Source: Orbaceae bacterium lpD02 (GTDB taxonomy: Bacteria; Pseudomonadota; Gammaproteobacteria; Enterobacterales; Orbaceae). From it: 64,000 nucleotides of DNA. Of the stretch, positions 37,164 through 45,117 are shown in pieces (the first letter of the stretch is position 1; each line of letters begins with the position of its first letter). The translations under genes were made by a program, and so were the position numbers. A model generated the notes under the pieces. It did no database searches. It saw only the letters and a list, made by a program, of their open reading frames with translations, and had not been told where the DNA came from. The stretch covers positions 1,470,258 to 1,534,257 of the forward strand of contig CP133960.1 of assembly GCA_036251875.1 (NCBI GenBank), given 5' to 3'.

Positions 37164-37822
37164 GCGTTATGCCTCCAAATTGAGTGTGTATATTTAAGCC
37201 AATAACCGTTATATAAGTCACGGGTTGATAAACGTTTTGGGCAGTGATGTAAAATCATCTGATCACCGATATAAATTGCCGCATGATTAGGTACCTTAGC
37301 GCCTAAGCAGACCAAAATAATATCGCCCTCTTGAACGTTATCAACTTGATAAAATTCATTAACCGGTAATAAGTCGAGGTAGAGATTTTGACCATTATTC
37401 CACCAATTGTCTTGCCGCCCATAATTAGGCAGCAAAATACCGGTTAGCATATAAGCATCAATCATCATAGTAAAACAGTCATCAACACCATGTTCAAATT
37501 CACGTCCAAGTAGTGGCTTAATCGCGTTAAATTGGTAAATTTTATTATTACAAACCAACCACCAGTCAAGTTTAGTTTGCAACTGAAATAGCTGATCTGC
37601 CTCGCTTAAAATAGGCAAACCATTAGGGTGCGAATGAACGATTGTGGTAATTTCACCTTGGTTTTCAGCCTTGATCCAATCGTCGGGTGAAATTTCGAAA
37701 TTATTTTGTGGATCGAGGGCAATATTATTACACGCAATATACTGTTTATTATTAATAATAAGTCCGCAGCATTCATTATCACCGCACGCTTTTGCATGCT
37801 TTAAGATTTGTTTTTTCATCAT
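37106..37822 (-). CDS. Tail tip peptidase K (JAMM + NlpC/P60)
   Basis: A 238-residue homologue of lambda gpK with two enzymatic domains. The N-terminal JAMM/Mov34 domain (residues 1-95) has ECCGLII and the zinc motif VHSHPNGLPILSEAD (H-x-H-P-x6-S-x2-D). The C-terminal NlpC/P60 domain has the catalytic cysteine in HGVDDCFTMMIDAY and histidine in NHAAIYIGD. In tails this protein is thought to cut the peptidoglycan crossbridge during penetration. Catalytic residues of both domains are intact. It starts with two adjacent ATGs. Confidence 0.9.
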   Translation of the reverse strand: MMKKQILKHAKACGDNECCGLIINNKQYIACNNIALDPQNNFEISPDDWIKAENQGEITTIVHSHPNGLPILSEADQLFQLQTKLDWWLVCNNKIYQFNAIKPLLGREFEHGVDDCFTMMIDAYMLTGILLPNYGRQDNWWNNGQNLYLDLLPVNEFYQVDNVQEGDIILVCLGAKVPNHAAIYIGDQMILHHCPKRLSTRDLYNGYWLKYTHSIWRHNAWQPSAFTAILNNMALNLN

Positions 37823-37834
37823 CCATTACACGAG

Positions 37835-38539
37835 TTAAGAGAGTTTTGCCGCGGATGGAAAACCACCAAACGGTAAAATACCATGCTCACCAAAACGTAA
37901 CTTGCACCCTTTTAAGCAGCGACTGCATTTATCTTTGGTTAGGTCATCAGTTGGTTTATCAAATTCATCAGCAACCGCCTTGCCAGTATAACCACACTCT
38001 GATGAACGATATTGCCAAGCACAAGTATGAGCAATAATTACCCTAGCCGGAATTAATGCTCCATCAGATTCACATGGTAGCGCTAGCTCAAAACTTGCCG
38101 TTTCAGAATTTAAGCTAGTTAATCGCTCGATAACATAATTGGATATCACTTCTTGAGTAGGGTCAGCAGCAGGATTGCCCGCGGTAAAATTACCACTATC
38201 TAAAAACTTAACGATTACCTGATGCCGCGTTACTACTGCGCCAAGTAAATCGTCGTAATCTTGACTTAATCCAGTAATTAGCCCGGAAATATTAGCCACC
38301 GTTAAGGTTGGCCGATTACTGGTACCTTGGCCACTTTTTTCAAATCCTTGCGCCTTAATGGGGTAAGGTTCATAAATATTACCCTGCCAAATAATCGCTT
38401 GGCGCATTTCGTTCATACCGTTATGGAAACGAAATACCGTTTTATCACCAATAATCTTGCTTAAATCAACTTCAAATAGCTCAATTATGGCATCTTGTTC
38501 GATTTTATTGAGTTCTAATAAGCTATTTTTTAAGATCAT
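37835..38539 (-). CDS. Minor tail protein L
   Basis: A 234-residue homologue of lambda gpL, part of the tail tip complex. It has the expected four-cysteine arrangement in the C-terminal part (C in HTCAWQYRSSECGYTG and the KCSRCLKGCKLRFGE pair). Lambda gpL is known to bind an iron-sulfur cluster there. The closing LPFGGFPSA is a family hallmark. The start overlaps the stop of M by four bases. Confidence 0.9.
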   Translation of the reverse strand: MILKNSLLELNKIEQDAIIELFEVDLSKIIGDKTVFRFHNGMNEMRQAIIWQGNIYEPYPIKAQGFEKSGQGTSNRPTLTVANISGLITGLSQDYDDLLGAVVTRHQVIVKFLDSGNFTAGNPAADPTQEVISNYVIERLTSLNSETASFELALPCESDGALIPARVIIAHTCAWQYRSSECGYTGKAVADEFDKPTDDLTKDKCSRCLKGCKLRFGEHGILPFGGFPSAAKLS

Positions 38540-38865
38540 GCGACGACCTCTTCAAAACTAGCGGTGATCGTGGTTACGGTATTTTCAACTGAGGTTGACC
38601 ACGTCGGGCATTTTACCGTGATAACGCGATGGCGATTAGGCTCCCGCCACAGGAAGGCTTTAACCCCTTTATGCTCACTCAAAAAATTATCAATATACTG
38701 CGATTCTTGCCTCAGGACTTTTAATGTCACTTCATAAGTTCTTAAATCACTATTAATGCCATCTTGCTGCCGCTGCTCATAGCCATCACCAAATTTAATA
38801 GTTTTGACCCTCGGTTGAGTGCGCTCTGTCATGTTTGGCATAACATGCCAATGAAATTGTTCCAT
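38536..38865 (-). CDS. Minor tail protein M
   Basis: A 109-residue homologue of lambda gpM (tail tip): MEQFHWHVMPNMTERTQPRVKTIKFGDGYEQRQQDGIN is the typical start, with FLSEHKGVKAFLWREPN and ITASFEEV later. I use the ATG at 38865, which has GGGGA upstream; the frame also opens at a TTG four codons earlier. A strong terminator lies just upstream, between it and the lipoprotein gene. Confidence 0.9.
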   Translation of the reverse strand: MEQFHWHVMPNMTERTQPRVKTIKFGDGYEQRQQDGINSDLRTYEVTLKVLRQESQYIDNFLSEHKGVKAFLWREPNRHRVITVKCPTWSTSVENTVTTITASFEEVVA

Positions 38866-38904
38866 AATTTTCCCCAAATATGGTTACCTTAAATTTTATG
38901 CAAT

Positions 38905-38930
38905 AAAAAACCCCGCAGTTGCGGGGTTTT
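38905..38930. terminator. Strong bidirectional terminator after the lipoprotein gene
   Basis: CCCCGC-AGTT-GCGGGG flanked by A6 and T5 is a textbook intrinsic terminator on both strands. It ends the lipoprotein gene and stands before gene M, so the downstream tail genes need antitermination or another promoter. Confidence 0.9.
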
Positions 38931-38946
38931 TAAACTGGAAGAAAGA

Positions 38947-39489
38947 TTATAAATAATTTGCGATATTTTTAGCCACATCCAAAGCAACTAGATCCCAAGC
39001 TGACTCAAGAACGGATACTTTAGTCGCATCTCTTATACCGCCTTCATGCGTCTGAGCAAAAAAATCTTTTGACCAGCTCTTACCATCTAAATTAAACGTT
39101 AAACTAAGATTAACCTGAGCGGTGTCAATATTAGTAAAACTAGTTGTAAACTTAGTTTTAGCTGAATCAACAATGATAATTAATGATTTACCTTTATCAC
39201 TGATATTAGCATATGTAGCAACAGCCTCTTCAATTCGAGAAGATAGTCCGACTCCAGTTGGAATTCTAAATCTAGACCCCGCATTAATAAATCCTGATGC
39301 TCCCTGAACATCGACTCTTTGAGGGAAATCATTTGGATCCCAAATAATATTTATTGTCGGCTTATCCTTTAAATTTATATCAGATTTTATTTGTTTTAGA
39401 GATTGATAAGATAAGCGATCATTAAAAGGAAGATAAACGCCGCACCCAGTAAGAATAAGGATCGAAATAATAATAATAATTTTTTTCAT
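38947..39489 (-). CDS. Lipoprotein cargo gene in the tail operon
   Basis: A 180-residue predicted lipoprotein: signal MKKIIIIISILILTGC with the lipid-modified cysteine at 16, then GVYLPFNDRL. The rest is a soluble periplasmic domain (KPTINIIWD, SLIIIVDSAKTKF, VNLSLTFNLDGKSW), with a layout slightly like YajG-type lipoproteins; I cannot assign a family. Lambda-type tails have no lipoprotein between tape measure and M, so this is an inserted moron with its own terminator. Phage-encoded lipoproteins often block receptor use (for example T5 Llp), so self-protection is a plausible inferred role. Confidence 0.75.
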   Translation of the reverse strand: MKKIIIIISILILTGCGVYLPFNDRLSYQSLKQIKSDINLKDKPTINIIWDPNDFPQRVDVQGASGFINAGSRFRIPTGVGLSSRIEEAVATYANISDKGKSLIIIVDSAKTKFTTSFTNIDTAQVNLSLTFNLDGKSWSKDFFAQTHEGGIRDATKVSVLESAWDLVALDVAKNIANYL

Positions 39490-39558
39490 ATCATTTTATT
39501 TTCTTGATTTACGTTCCATAAATAATATCTTATTCTTCAAAACAATGGTAGATAAAAA

Positions 39559-41520
39559 TCAATACCGGTTTAAGACGCCACCTGGACGTTGTTGCTCTTG
39601 AATAATACTCATTACCGATTGTTTAATCATACTACCAAGCTGCTTACCATCTTCTTCAGACACATCGCCACCACTAATCGATACAGGTACGTTAACACTA
39701 AAACCTGATTGGCTTTGATTTGAGGATTGTAAAAAGTTTTTCAAATCGGCATTAGTACGCGCATCAACCACACGTTCACCTTTATCTAATAACCATGTTC
39801 CTTCACTAGGAATAGAATCGATTCCTGAGTGTGCCATACCTGATATGCTTTGTGCCGCAATAATTCCAATAGAAGCATAGCCCATACCTCGAACTACACC
39901 AGACATAATCGTTCCAAATGTTCCACCGAGTTCCAAAGCTTTAGTTGCAGCTACTTCGGTATTAACAACAGCTTGTGCCAGTGCACTTGCTTTGCTAGCT
40001 AAAAACATCACTTTATAAGCAGCAGAACTTTCACCCGCAGTCTGCTTTAACAAATCAGCAATGCCCCCCGCCATCGTGCTAAACATATCAATTGACGTCA
40101 TTGTATGCTCTTGATTTAGAGCACTCAATTTGTCATTCATATCCTGCTCAATAGCGGTTACGTTATCGGCATACTGTTGTTGATTAATTTGTTTTTGTTC
40201 TAATGCTTCTTTTTGATAAAGTAAATCATCATTATATTTTTTCTGAAGATCGTCTTTTTGATCATTAATTTGATCTAATCGATTAGAGCCTGATGTTAGT
40301 TGTCCAGCAATAGAAAAACCTTTTGAAACATCACCTAATACTGTTGAGGCTAAATTATTTTTACCAAAAGCATCGCCAGCAATGCCTGCATAACCAGAAA
40401 ATAGTGATGACATTTGATCATATTGATAAACATCTTTTTCACTATTAACATCTCTTACATCACGGCCATATTGCTTATCCTCAAGTTTACTTTCATATTG
40501 CCATAACCCAGCAAGTCCTGAATATTTTTTTGCATTTTTAGCATATTCGAGTTGTTTTTGCTGATGGATGCTTTCAAGTTGTGCTCGTTTTTCATCAAAA
40601 CCTTTTAAACCATCATTCATGCTAGGGACAATATTATTGCTCAAGTCAAACGCTTTAGACATCGCCGATAAACTTTTAGTAATATTGTGCTCAGCTGATA
40701 AATATTTGGTTGAAATGGCTGCTAATTGTGCGGTAGCAATAGTACCTGAAGATAACTGAAATTTTAATTTTTGTTGCTCTAGTTGATAAACTTCGTTATT
40801 AAATTTCTCTGTTGCTTTTATTTCTAGGTCATTGAGTTTTTTAGTCGATTCAAATCCTTTTCTTCGCCTAACTTCTAAATCAGCTAAAGTAATTTCTAAT
40901 TCGCTAATTAATTTTTGTTTTTTAATACCTAAATCGGTATTGTTATATAAAAAATCAGGCATGAAATTAGCTGCGGCAGCTGTGATATCAGACGTTGCCG
41001 CAACTGATTTATACACATCACTATCTTGGGAAATATGTTTGCCAAGTTCTTTAGTTCCTGATGATGTGATTTTTTGATAAAAATTTAATTTTTTAGTAAG
41101 AGTATCTTTATCTAACTGATTTTTCGATGATAAATAACTAAAATTTGATTGTGATTGTTTACTTAACAATGGCACTAAATCATCTAATGATGCTAAAGAA
41201 TGAAGCGCTTTATTAAATTGAGCATCATTCTTATCATTAGATTTAATAAGTTCTACCTCACGATCTTTAAGTTTATTTAAACTAGCCGCAAATTTTTCAA
41301 GATAACCGATTGCATTAGGAATTTTCGGCGATGTGAGCAATTTATTTAATGCAGTAATTTTATTTTGTGCGTCGCCAAATTGTTTGCTTGTTTTATTGGT
41401 TTCACCAAGTATTTGACCTGAAGTATTTTGCATTTTAGCTAATAACTCAAGTGTATTTTTAAGCTGCTTATCTATATCGCCTTGCTTGTTTTCAACATTT
41501 GTTTTTAAGTCTGATGCCAT
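39559..41520 (-). CDS. Tape measure protein (gpH-like)
   Basis: A 653-residue, mostly helical, Gln/Lys/Ser-rich protein that sets tail length. Long coiled-coil-prone stretches fill residues 1-480. A hydrophobic region at about 490-570 (KVMFLASKASALAQAVVNTEVAATKAL, MGYASIGIIAAQSISG) and the closing GMAHSGIDSIPSEGTWLLDKGERVVDARTN are the hallmark of lambda-type tape measures. Shorter than lambda gpH (853), so the tail should be shorter. It follows the GT chaperone gene, as in lambda. Confidence 0.88.
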   Translation of the reverse strand: MASDLKTNVENKQGDIDKQLKNTLELLAKMQNTSGQILGETNKTSKQFGDAQNKITALNKLLTSPKIPNAIGYLEKFAASLNKLKDREVELIKSNDKNDAQFNKALHSLASLDDLVPLLSKQSQSNFSYLSSKNQLDKDTLTKKLNFYQKITSSGTKELGKHISQDSDVYKSVAATSDITAAAANFMPDFLYNNTDLGIKKQKLISELEITLADLEVRRRKGFESTKKLNDLEIKATEKFNNEVYQLEQQKLKFQLSSGTIATAQLAAISTKYLSAEHNITKSLSAMSKAFDLSNNIVPSMNDGLKGFDEKRAQLESIHQQKQLEYAKNAKKYSGLAGLWQYESKLEDKQYGRDVRDVNSEKDVYQYDQMSSLFSGYAGIAGDAFGKNNLASTVLGDVSKGFSIAGQLTSGSNRLDQINDQKDDLQKKYNDDLLYQKEALEQKQINQQQYADNVTAIEQDMNDKLSALNQEHTMTSIDMFSTMAGGIADLLKQTAGESSAAYKVMFLASKASALAQAVVNTEVAATKALELGGTFGTIMSGVVRGMGYASIGIIAAQSISGMAHSGIDSIPSEGTWLLDKGERVVDARTNADLKNFLQSSNQSQSGFSVNVPVSISGGDVSEEDGKQLGSMIKQSVMSIIQEQQRPGGVLNRY

Positions 41521-41549
41521 GTCATTCCCTTATAATAATATCTGATTTG

Positions 41550-42223
41550 CTATTTACCGGCTAATTGGGTAAAAAGATCTTCCAGATTACTATCAGTTTC
41601 GTGTTCAGCCGTCTTCTTCCCCCAATCAAGCACAATGTCTTGTAACGCCACCTTCGCACCCTTAGATTGGTAAATAGCAGCAGCTACTTGGGCGGCTTGA
41701 ATATCGGCGCGCTCATCACCAATAGGGTTTATTTGATCAAAGCCAATCCATAAATAAAACTCACGCGCAGTCATTGAATCTTCAAGATGCGAAAGTGTCA
41801 TACCGAGTCGTAAGGCAAGCTTCATTTTAAAAAATAGATCGGCATTATCGGCTACTTTTTTTTAGCATCCTCGATCGGCGTTTTACCAATTCCAGACAGT
41901 TCTAATGCTTGATTAAGTAAACGGGAATGAACAGGGCCATAATTAGCAATAAGATCATCGTATTCACCATCAAAAATAATATTGCCTTTTTCATCGCATA
42001 AGGTTGAGGCAAATAAGATTGCTTCTGCTTCAATGCGTTTACTATGTTTATCATCAGCATCATTGTTATCTTCAATTTGGCGTAGTGTTTCGGCCCAAAT
42101 TGACCATGCACCAACCGATGGTTCCCTTAGTACCACAGTAATACCGCCCCATTCAGGGACGGTCAGTGTGGTCGTTCGGAAGCCGGCATTTTTAGCAGAA
42201 ATTAATTTTTTTAAATTTGTCAT
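41550..42223 (-). CDS. Tail assembly chaperone GT fusion (by -1 frameshift)
   Basis: Translation of the G frame can slip -1 at A_AAA_AAG (41861-41855) and continue as ...KKKVADNADLFFK into the T frame, giving a predicted 224-residue GT protein. The T part has the gpT-like MTAREFYLWIGFDQINPIGDERADIQAAQVAAA segment. The heptamer is the same as in E. coli dnaX. The T frame is open from the slip site, and its own first ATG (41825) has no good SD, so frameshift expression is the likely route. In lambda GT recruits tube protein to the tape measure. Confidence 0.85.
41852..42223 (-). CDS. Tail assembly chaperone G
   Basis: A 123-residue gpG-like chaperone (MTNLKKLISAKNAGFRTTTLTVPEWGGITVVLREPSVGAW...) that coats the tape measure during tail assembly and is not in the final particle. 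It ends EDAKKK with the stop directly after an A8 run, which is the slippery site for the longer GT product. It lies 16 bp after the tube protein gene, as in lambda V-G-T-H. Confidence 0.88.
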   Translation of the reverse strand: MTNLKKLISAKNAGFRTTTLTVPEWGGITVVLREPSVGAWSIWAETLRQIEDNNDADDKHSKRIEAEAILFASTLCDEKGNIIFDGEYDDLIANYGPVHSRLLNQALELSGIGKTPIEDAKKK

Positions 42224-42239
42224 GTCGCTTCCTTATTAA

Positions 42240-42674
42240 TTAGATTTCAACTAATTTACCTTTCATGCGTAATGTATAAGACGCTGTTACCACCGCACCT
42301 TTAGCCACTGAGAAGCTGTTTTGACGCACTTCAGCCATAAAAGCGTAGCCTTTGCCTGATGGAAAGGTAATTTTAAACGCATGAGTGGCATCAGTATCGT
42401 ACGCAGCACGTAACGATTTTTGCGCTTCATCATCAATAACCCAGTTACCCGAGAAGGTAATTTCACCAGGTGCAGGTAAACCGTTGGTCATCTCTTGTTC
42501 AGTCGATGCTAGCGTTGTAACCTCAATATCTGATTTTTGTCCACCGTTATAGCTAAACTCTGTTACCGTGCCACCAAGATCAAGCCATACTGCGCTTGCT
42601 GCGTTTGCTTCCGTTGCAGCAGCTTTTGATACGCTCAGTTTAGTTCCTTGAGTTAATTCATATTTACTCGCCAT
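42240..42674 (-). CDS. Major tail (tube) protein
   Basis: A 144-residue tube protein, the main structural component of the flexible tail. It begins MASKYELTQGTKLSVS; the middle contains VTTLASTEQEMTNGLPAPGEITFSGNW and KITFPSGKGYAFMAEVRQNSFSV, typical of gpV-like and other tube proteins that form hexameric rings. The ATG at 42674 has GGAG seven bases upstream. The open frame begins 19 codons earlier inside the preceding terminator hairpin. It is followed directly by G. Confidence 0.88.
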   Translation of the reverse strand: MASKYELTQGTKLSVSKAAATEANAASAVWLDLGGTVTEFSYNGGQKSDIEVTTLASTEQEMTNGLPAPGEITFSGNWVIDDEAQKSLRAAYDTDATHAFKITFPSGKGYAFMAEVRQNSFSVAKGAVVTASYTLRMKGKLVEI

Positions 42675-42691
42675 TAATTTTCTCCATATAT

Positions 42692-42715
42692 AAAAAAACC
42701 ACCTATTTGGTGGTT
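42692..42715 (-). terminator. Terminator after the M20 peptidase gene
   Basis: On the minus strand AACCACC-AAATA-GGTGGTT runs into T5-T7. It lies between the M20 peptidase gene and the tube protein gene, so it closes the peptidase as a self-contained unit. The tail genes downstream must be read through it. Confidence 0.85.
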
Positions 42716-42805
42716 GTAGTTGATTGTTCAATAAGAACTCGGTTCTTGCTCAAAGTAACAACTTGAGGCTAGTTAAGGCATATTAAATATGCCGGTTGAT
42801 TAGTA

Positions 42806-44050
42806 TTACTCACCTTGCGCAAGTAACATAATTAGTTTCGATGTTAAATAAAGTCTGCGCGGTATTGCTTCTAGATTAACGTATTCAGCGTTACTGGTAT
42901 GATATCCTGCGCCGGGTAAACCTAGCGCTTCAATAACAGGTTTACCTGATAGGGCGGCAAAAGCGGCATCTGAACCTCCGCCGGTTTTAGGGAAAATAAT
43001 CAACTGGTGACCAATCGATTTATAAATTGCAACGGCTTTATCCATTAGCTGTTTACCCTCTTCGGTTACATCGAAGGCTGGGCGAGTTGTATCAATCACA
43101 AGTTCGATTTTTGCATCAACAAGTTTTTGATTAGCGACTCTCGCTTCTAATTCAGGTTTGAAGGCTTCAAACATTTCATTAGTTGGGAAACGAATATCAG
43201 CGAGTAAACTTGCATGAGCTGGTATGGCATTTCTTACTTCGCCAGCCTCTGCCATAGTCCAGTTAAAGCGCACCCCATTAGGACCTTGATCTAAATCAGC
43301 AGTGCGCAATATTAAATCTGCCGCTTCAACAAGTGCATTAACGCCTTTTTCAGGTTCGGCACCAGCATGCGCGGCTTTACCAGTGATTGTAACCGTCGCG
43401 GTACCAATACCAGAGGTGCCTGAAATCAAGCCTTCAGGATTAATAATTGTCGGCTCAAACGATAAAATATAATCATTGAGCTGTGCCGTTGAAGTAATTA
43501 ACTCTTTTGAACCCACTGAACTTTGTTCCTCATCGGTATTAAATAGTACCGTGATTGAACCAAAATCTTTGAAACCTCTATCTTTTAGTAATTTGAGGCT
43601 ATGTAATATTACCGCAATCCCACCTTTATCATCGGCGATCCCTGGACCATAAGCAAAATCACCATCTATATAGAAAGGTGATTTTTCTAGCGTCCCTCTT
43701 TGATAAACAGTGTCTTGATGGGCTTGTAACATAATATTTTTACCGCCATTACCTTTCAATACACCAACAATATTATCACCAAGACTCACGCGCCCTTCAC
43801 TAGATCCTTTGCTTGGATGGCGAGTAACGCTAAAACCTAAATCGTTTAACTCTTGCTCTATTTGATAGTTCATTTCCTCGATGCCGGCTTTATCGGTTGA
43901 GCCGCTTTCTATGCCAACTAAACACAATAATGTTCTTATTAAGGCACATTTTTCTGCTTCGGCTGCGGCTAATAGTTGTTGATCAACCGCTAGCGCGGCT
44001 GAGTCAGCCAATTGATCGTTAATTTTAGAAATATCATTTATCGTTTTCAT
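42806..44050 (-). CDS. M20-family carboxypeptidase (glutamate carboxypeptidase-like), cargo in the tail operon
   Basis: A complete 414-residue M20 metallopeptidase. Metal ligands and catalytic residues are visible: MLQAHQDTVY (His, Asp), YGPGIADDKGG (bridging Asp), FNTDEEQSSVGS (Glu-Glu) and GAGYHTSNAEY (C-terminal His). The GKAAHAGAEPEKGVNAL dimerisation domain is also typical of carboxypeptidase G2-like enzymes. No signal peptide, so it should be cytoplasmic. It is not a known phage tail protein. It sits between tail terminator and tube genes with its own terminator and a 230-bp leader containing two palindromes, as expected of a moron. The ATG at 44050 is preferred over a longer frame to 44203. 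Confidence 0.88.
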   Translation of the reverse strand: MKTINDISKINDQLADSAALAVDQQLLAAAEAEKCALIRTLLCLVGIESGSTDKAGIEEMNYQIEQELNDLGFSVTRHPSKGSSEGRVSLGDNIVGVLKGNGGKNIMLQAHQDTVYQRGTLEKSPFYIDGDFAYGPGIADDKGGIAVILHSLKLLKDRGFKDFGSITVLFNTDEEQSSVGSKELITSTAQLNDYILSFEPTIINPEGLISGTSGIGTATVTITGKAAHAGAEPEKGVNALVEAADLILRTADLDQGPNGVRFNWTMAEAGEVRNAIPAHASLLADIRFPTNEMFEAFKPELEARVANQKLVDAKIELVIDTTRPAFDVTEEGKQLMDKAVAIYKSIGHQLIIFPKTGGGSDAAFAALSGKPVIEALGLPGAGYHTSNAEYVNLEAIPRRLYLTSKLIMLLAQGE

Positions 44051-44084
44051 ATCGGTTTTACCTTTTAAAGTTACTTTATGAAAT

Positions 44085-44130
44085 CTATATTTCCATGAAA
44101 TATAGGTTAGTGGTAGTACATTCAATGTAC
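44085..44130. repeat. Two palindromes in the leader of the M20 gene
   Basis: CTATATTTC-CAT-GAAATATAG (44085-44105) and GTACATT-C-AATGTAC (44116-44130) are both perfect inverted repeats, 35-80 bp before the start codon. They may be operators for independent control of the cargo gene. I could not place a convincing promoter. Confidence 0.5.
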
Positions 44131-44282
44131 GTATAACGAACGAAAAACTATCCATAGCATAGAGTAAAAAACGAGACTTTAAGTGACTAAAGGCTAGTTT
44201 CAAGTTGGTAAACTGATTAGTTTTGAGGGTATTTCATCTTATGAATTGATGACAAAATGTAGATTTTAACAATATTGAGAAT

Positions 44283-44606
44283 TTATAATGAAAACTCCAA
44301 CGTCGCACAAAATAGTGCTTTGTCTTTATCATAACGCTGCATACCTTTAATATTATAAGGTTGCAAAGATTTTAAATTTTCATAGGCTTGGTTTTTAATC
44401 GTCTCAGCTTGTTTCATATCGTCAGCAAAAATATTGACTTGAAAACAGTAGGCGGTACCAATAGGCCCATCTAATACATCAATCGATGATTCCAATTTTT
44501 TACGATAGCAAATATAAGGAGTTTCGGTACCAGGTTTAGCAACTAATGGGCTTATTCGTCCATCACAAAGCGATATAAGCGCGAATTCAATGTCAGTTTC
44601 GATCAT
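44283..44606 (-). CDS. Tail terminator/completion protein (gpU/DUF3168-like)
   Basis: A 107-residue protein, MIETDIEFALISLCDGRISPLVAKPGTETPYICYRK..., of the pattern seen in DUF3168/gp17-type tail terminators, which cap the tube and stop its growth. A cap is the one tail-head interface part that a headless tail still needs. It is the first tail gene after the lysis cassette, so every head gene normally between Rz and U is missing. SD AAGGA precedes the ATG. Family assignment is by eye and by position. Confidence 0.7.
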   Translation of the reverse strand: MIETDIEFALISLCDGRISPLVAKPGTETPYICYRKKLESSIDVLDGPIGTAYCFQVNIFADDMKQAETIKNQAYENLKSLQPYNIKGMQRYDKDKALFCATLEFSL

Positions 44607-44635
44607 AATAAGGATCCTTTTGTAAAGTTAAGCAA

Positions 44636-44660
44636 TAAAAAAAGCCGACATAAGCCGGCT
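44636..44660 (-). terminator. Terminator after the lysis cassette
   Basis: On the minus strand AGCCG and CGGCT pair around an 8-nt loop and run into T7. It lies between Rz and the tail terminator gene. Confidence 0.8.
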
Positions 44661-44676
44661 TAAGTAAATGAAAGGT

Positions 44677-45117
44677 TTAATTTGCTAAGCAGATAGCGGT
44701 GATATATTTCTGTAATGCAATAATCATAGTATCTTTGGTAATTATGTCGTCTCGGAGTAAATAATAATTTTGTCGAGCTTCTCCAGAGAGTTCGCTGGCT
44801 TTTGCATCATCCACGTTGGTGGTGGCGGTTTTATTGATGTTGAACTGCAACCGGCCAAGACCATTGATAACATTATTATATAGCTTATTATTTTCAGCTT
44901 TTGCATGAGTTAGCTCCTGAGTAAATTTATCATCAATATCACGTACTTTTTGTGCTAATAGTTGATATCGCTTAAATTCTGCTTTTATTTGTGATAATTC
45001 AGTTTTGATGCCACCAAGCTCAATATAAGTATTGCGAATATCAACCCAAATAAACCCTAAAAAGAGTAAAATGAAGACTGCTGCACTAGCAAAAATTAAC
45101 TTAAATCGATTAGACAT
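44677..45117 (-). CDS. Inner-membrane spanin Rz
   Basis: A 146-residue i-spanin. One N-terminal membrane helix (about residues 7-25) is followed by a long periplasmic helix. TQELTHAKAENNKLYNNVINGLGRL and EARQNYYLLRDDIITKDTMIIALQKYI match the lambda Rz pattern. With Rz1 it fuses the membranes in the last step of lysis. It overlaps the endolysin by 22 bp and carries Rz1 in another frame. Confidence 0.88.
   Translation of the reverse strand: MSNRFKLIFASAAVFILLFLGFIWVDIRNTYIELGGIKTELSQIKAEFKRYQLLAQKVRDIDDKFTQELTHAKAENNKLYNNVINGLGRLQFNINKTATTNVDDAKASELSGEARQNYYLLRDDIITKDTMIIALQKYITAICLAN
44742..44906 (-). CDS. Outer-membrane spanin lipoprotein Rz1, nested in Rz
   Basis: A 54-residue frame lies entirely inside Rz, shifted +1. 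It encodes MQKLKIISYIIMLSMVLAGC (lipoprotein signal, lipidated Cys20) followed by SSTSIKPPPPTW, the short proline-rich periplasmic arm typical of Rz1. A good SD, AGGAG (44918-44914), lies seven bases before the ATG. Signal, lipobox, prolines, SD and nested position all agree. Confidence 0.9.
   Translation of the reverse strand: MQKLKIISYIIMLSMVLAGCSSTSIKPPPPTWMMQKPANSLEKLDKIIIYSETT

Noticed and set aside
41550-41825. Independent T chaperone gene starting at the ATG at 41825.
   Set aside because: No SD is present and the same frame is open back to the slippery site, so it is described as the second part of the GT fusion.
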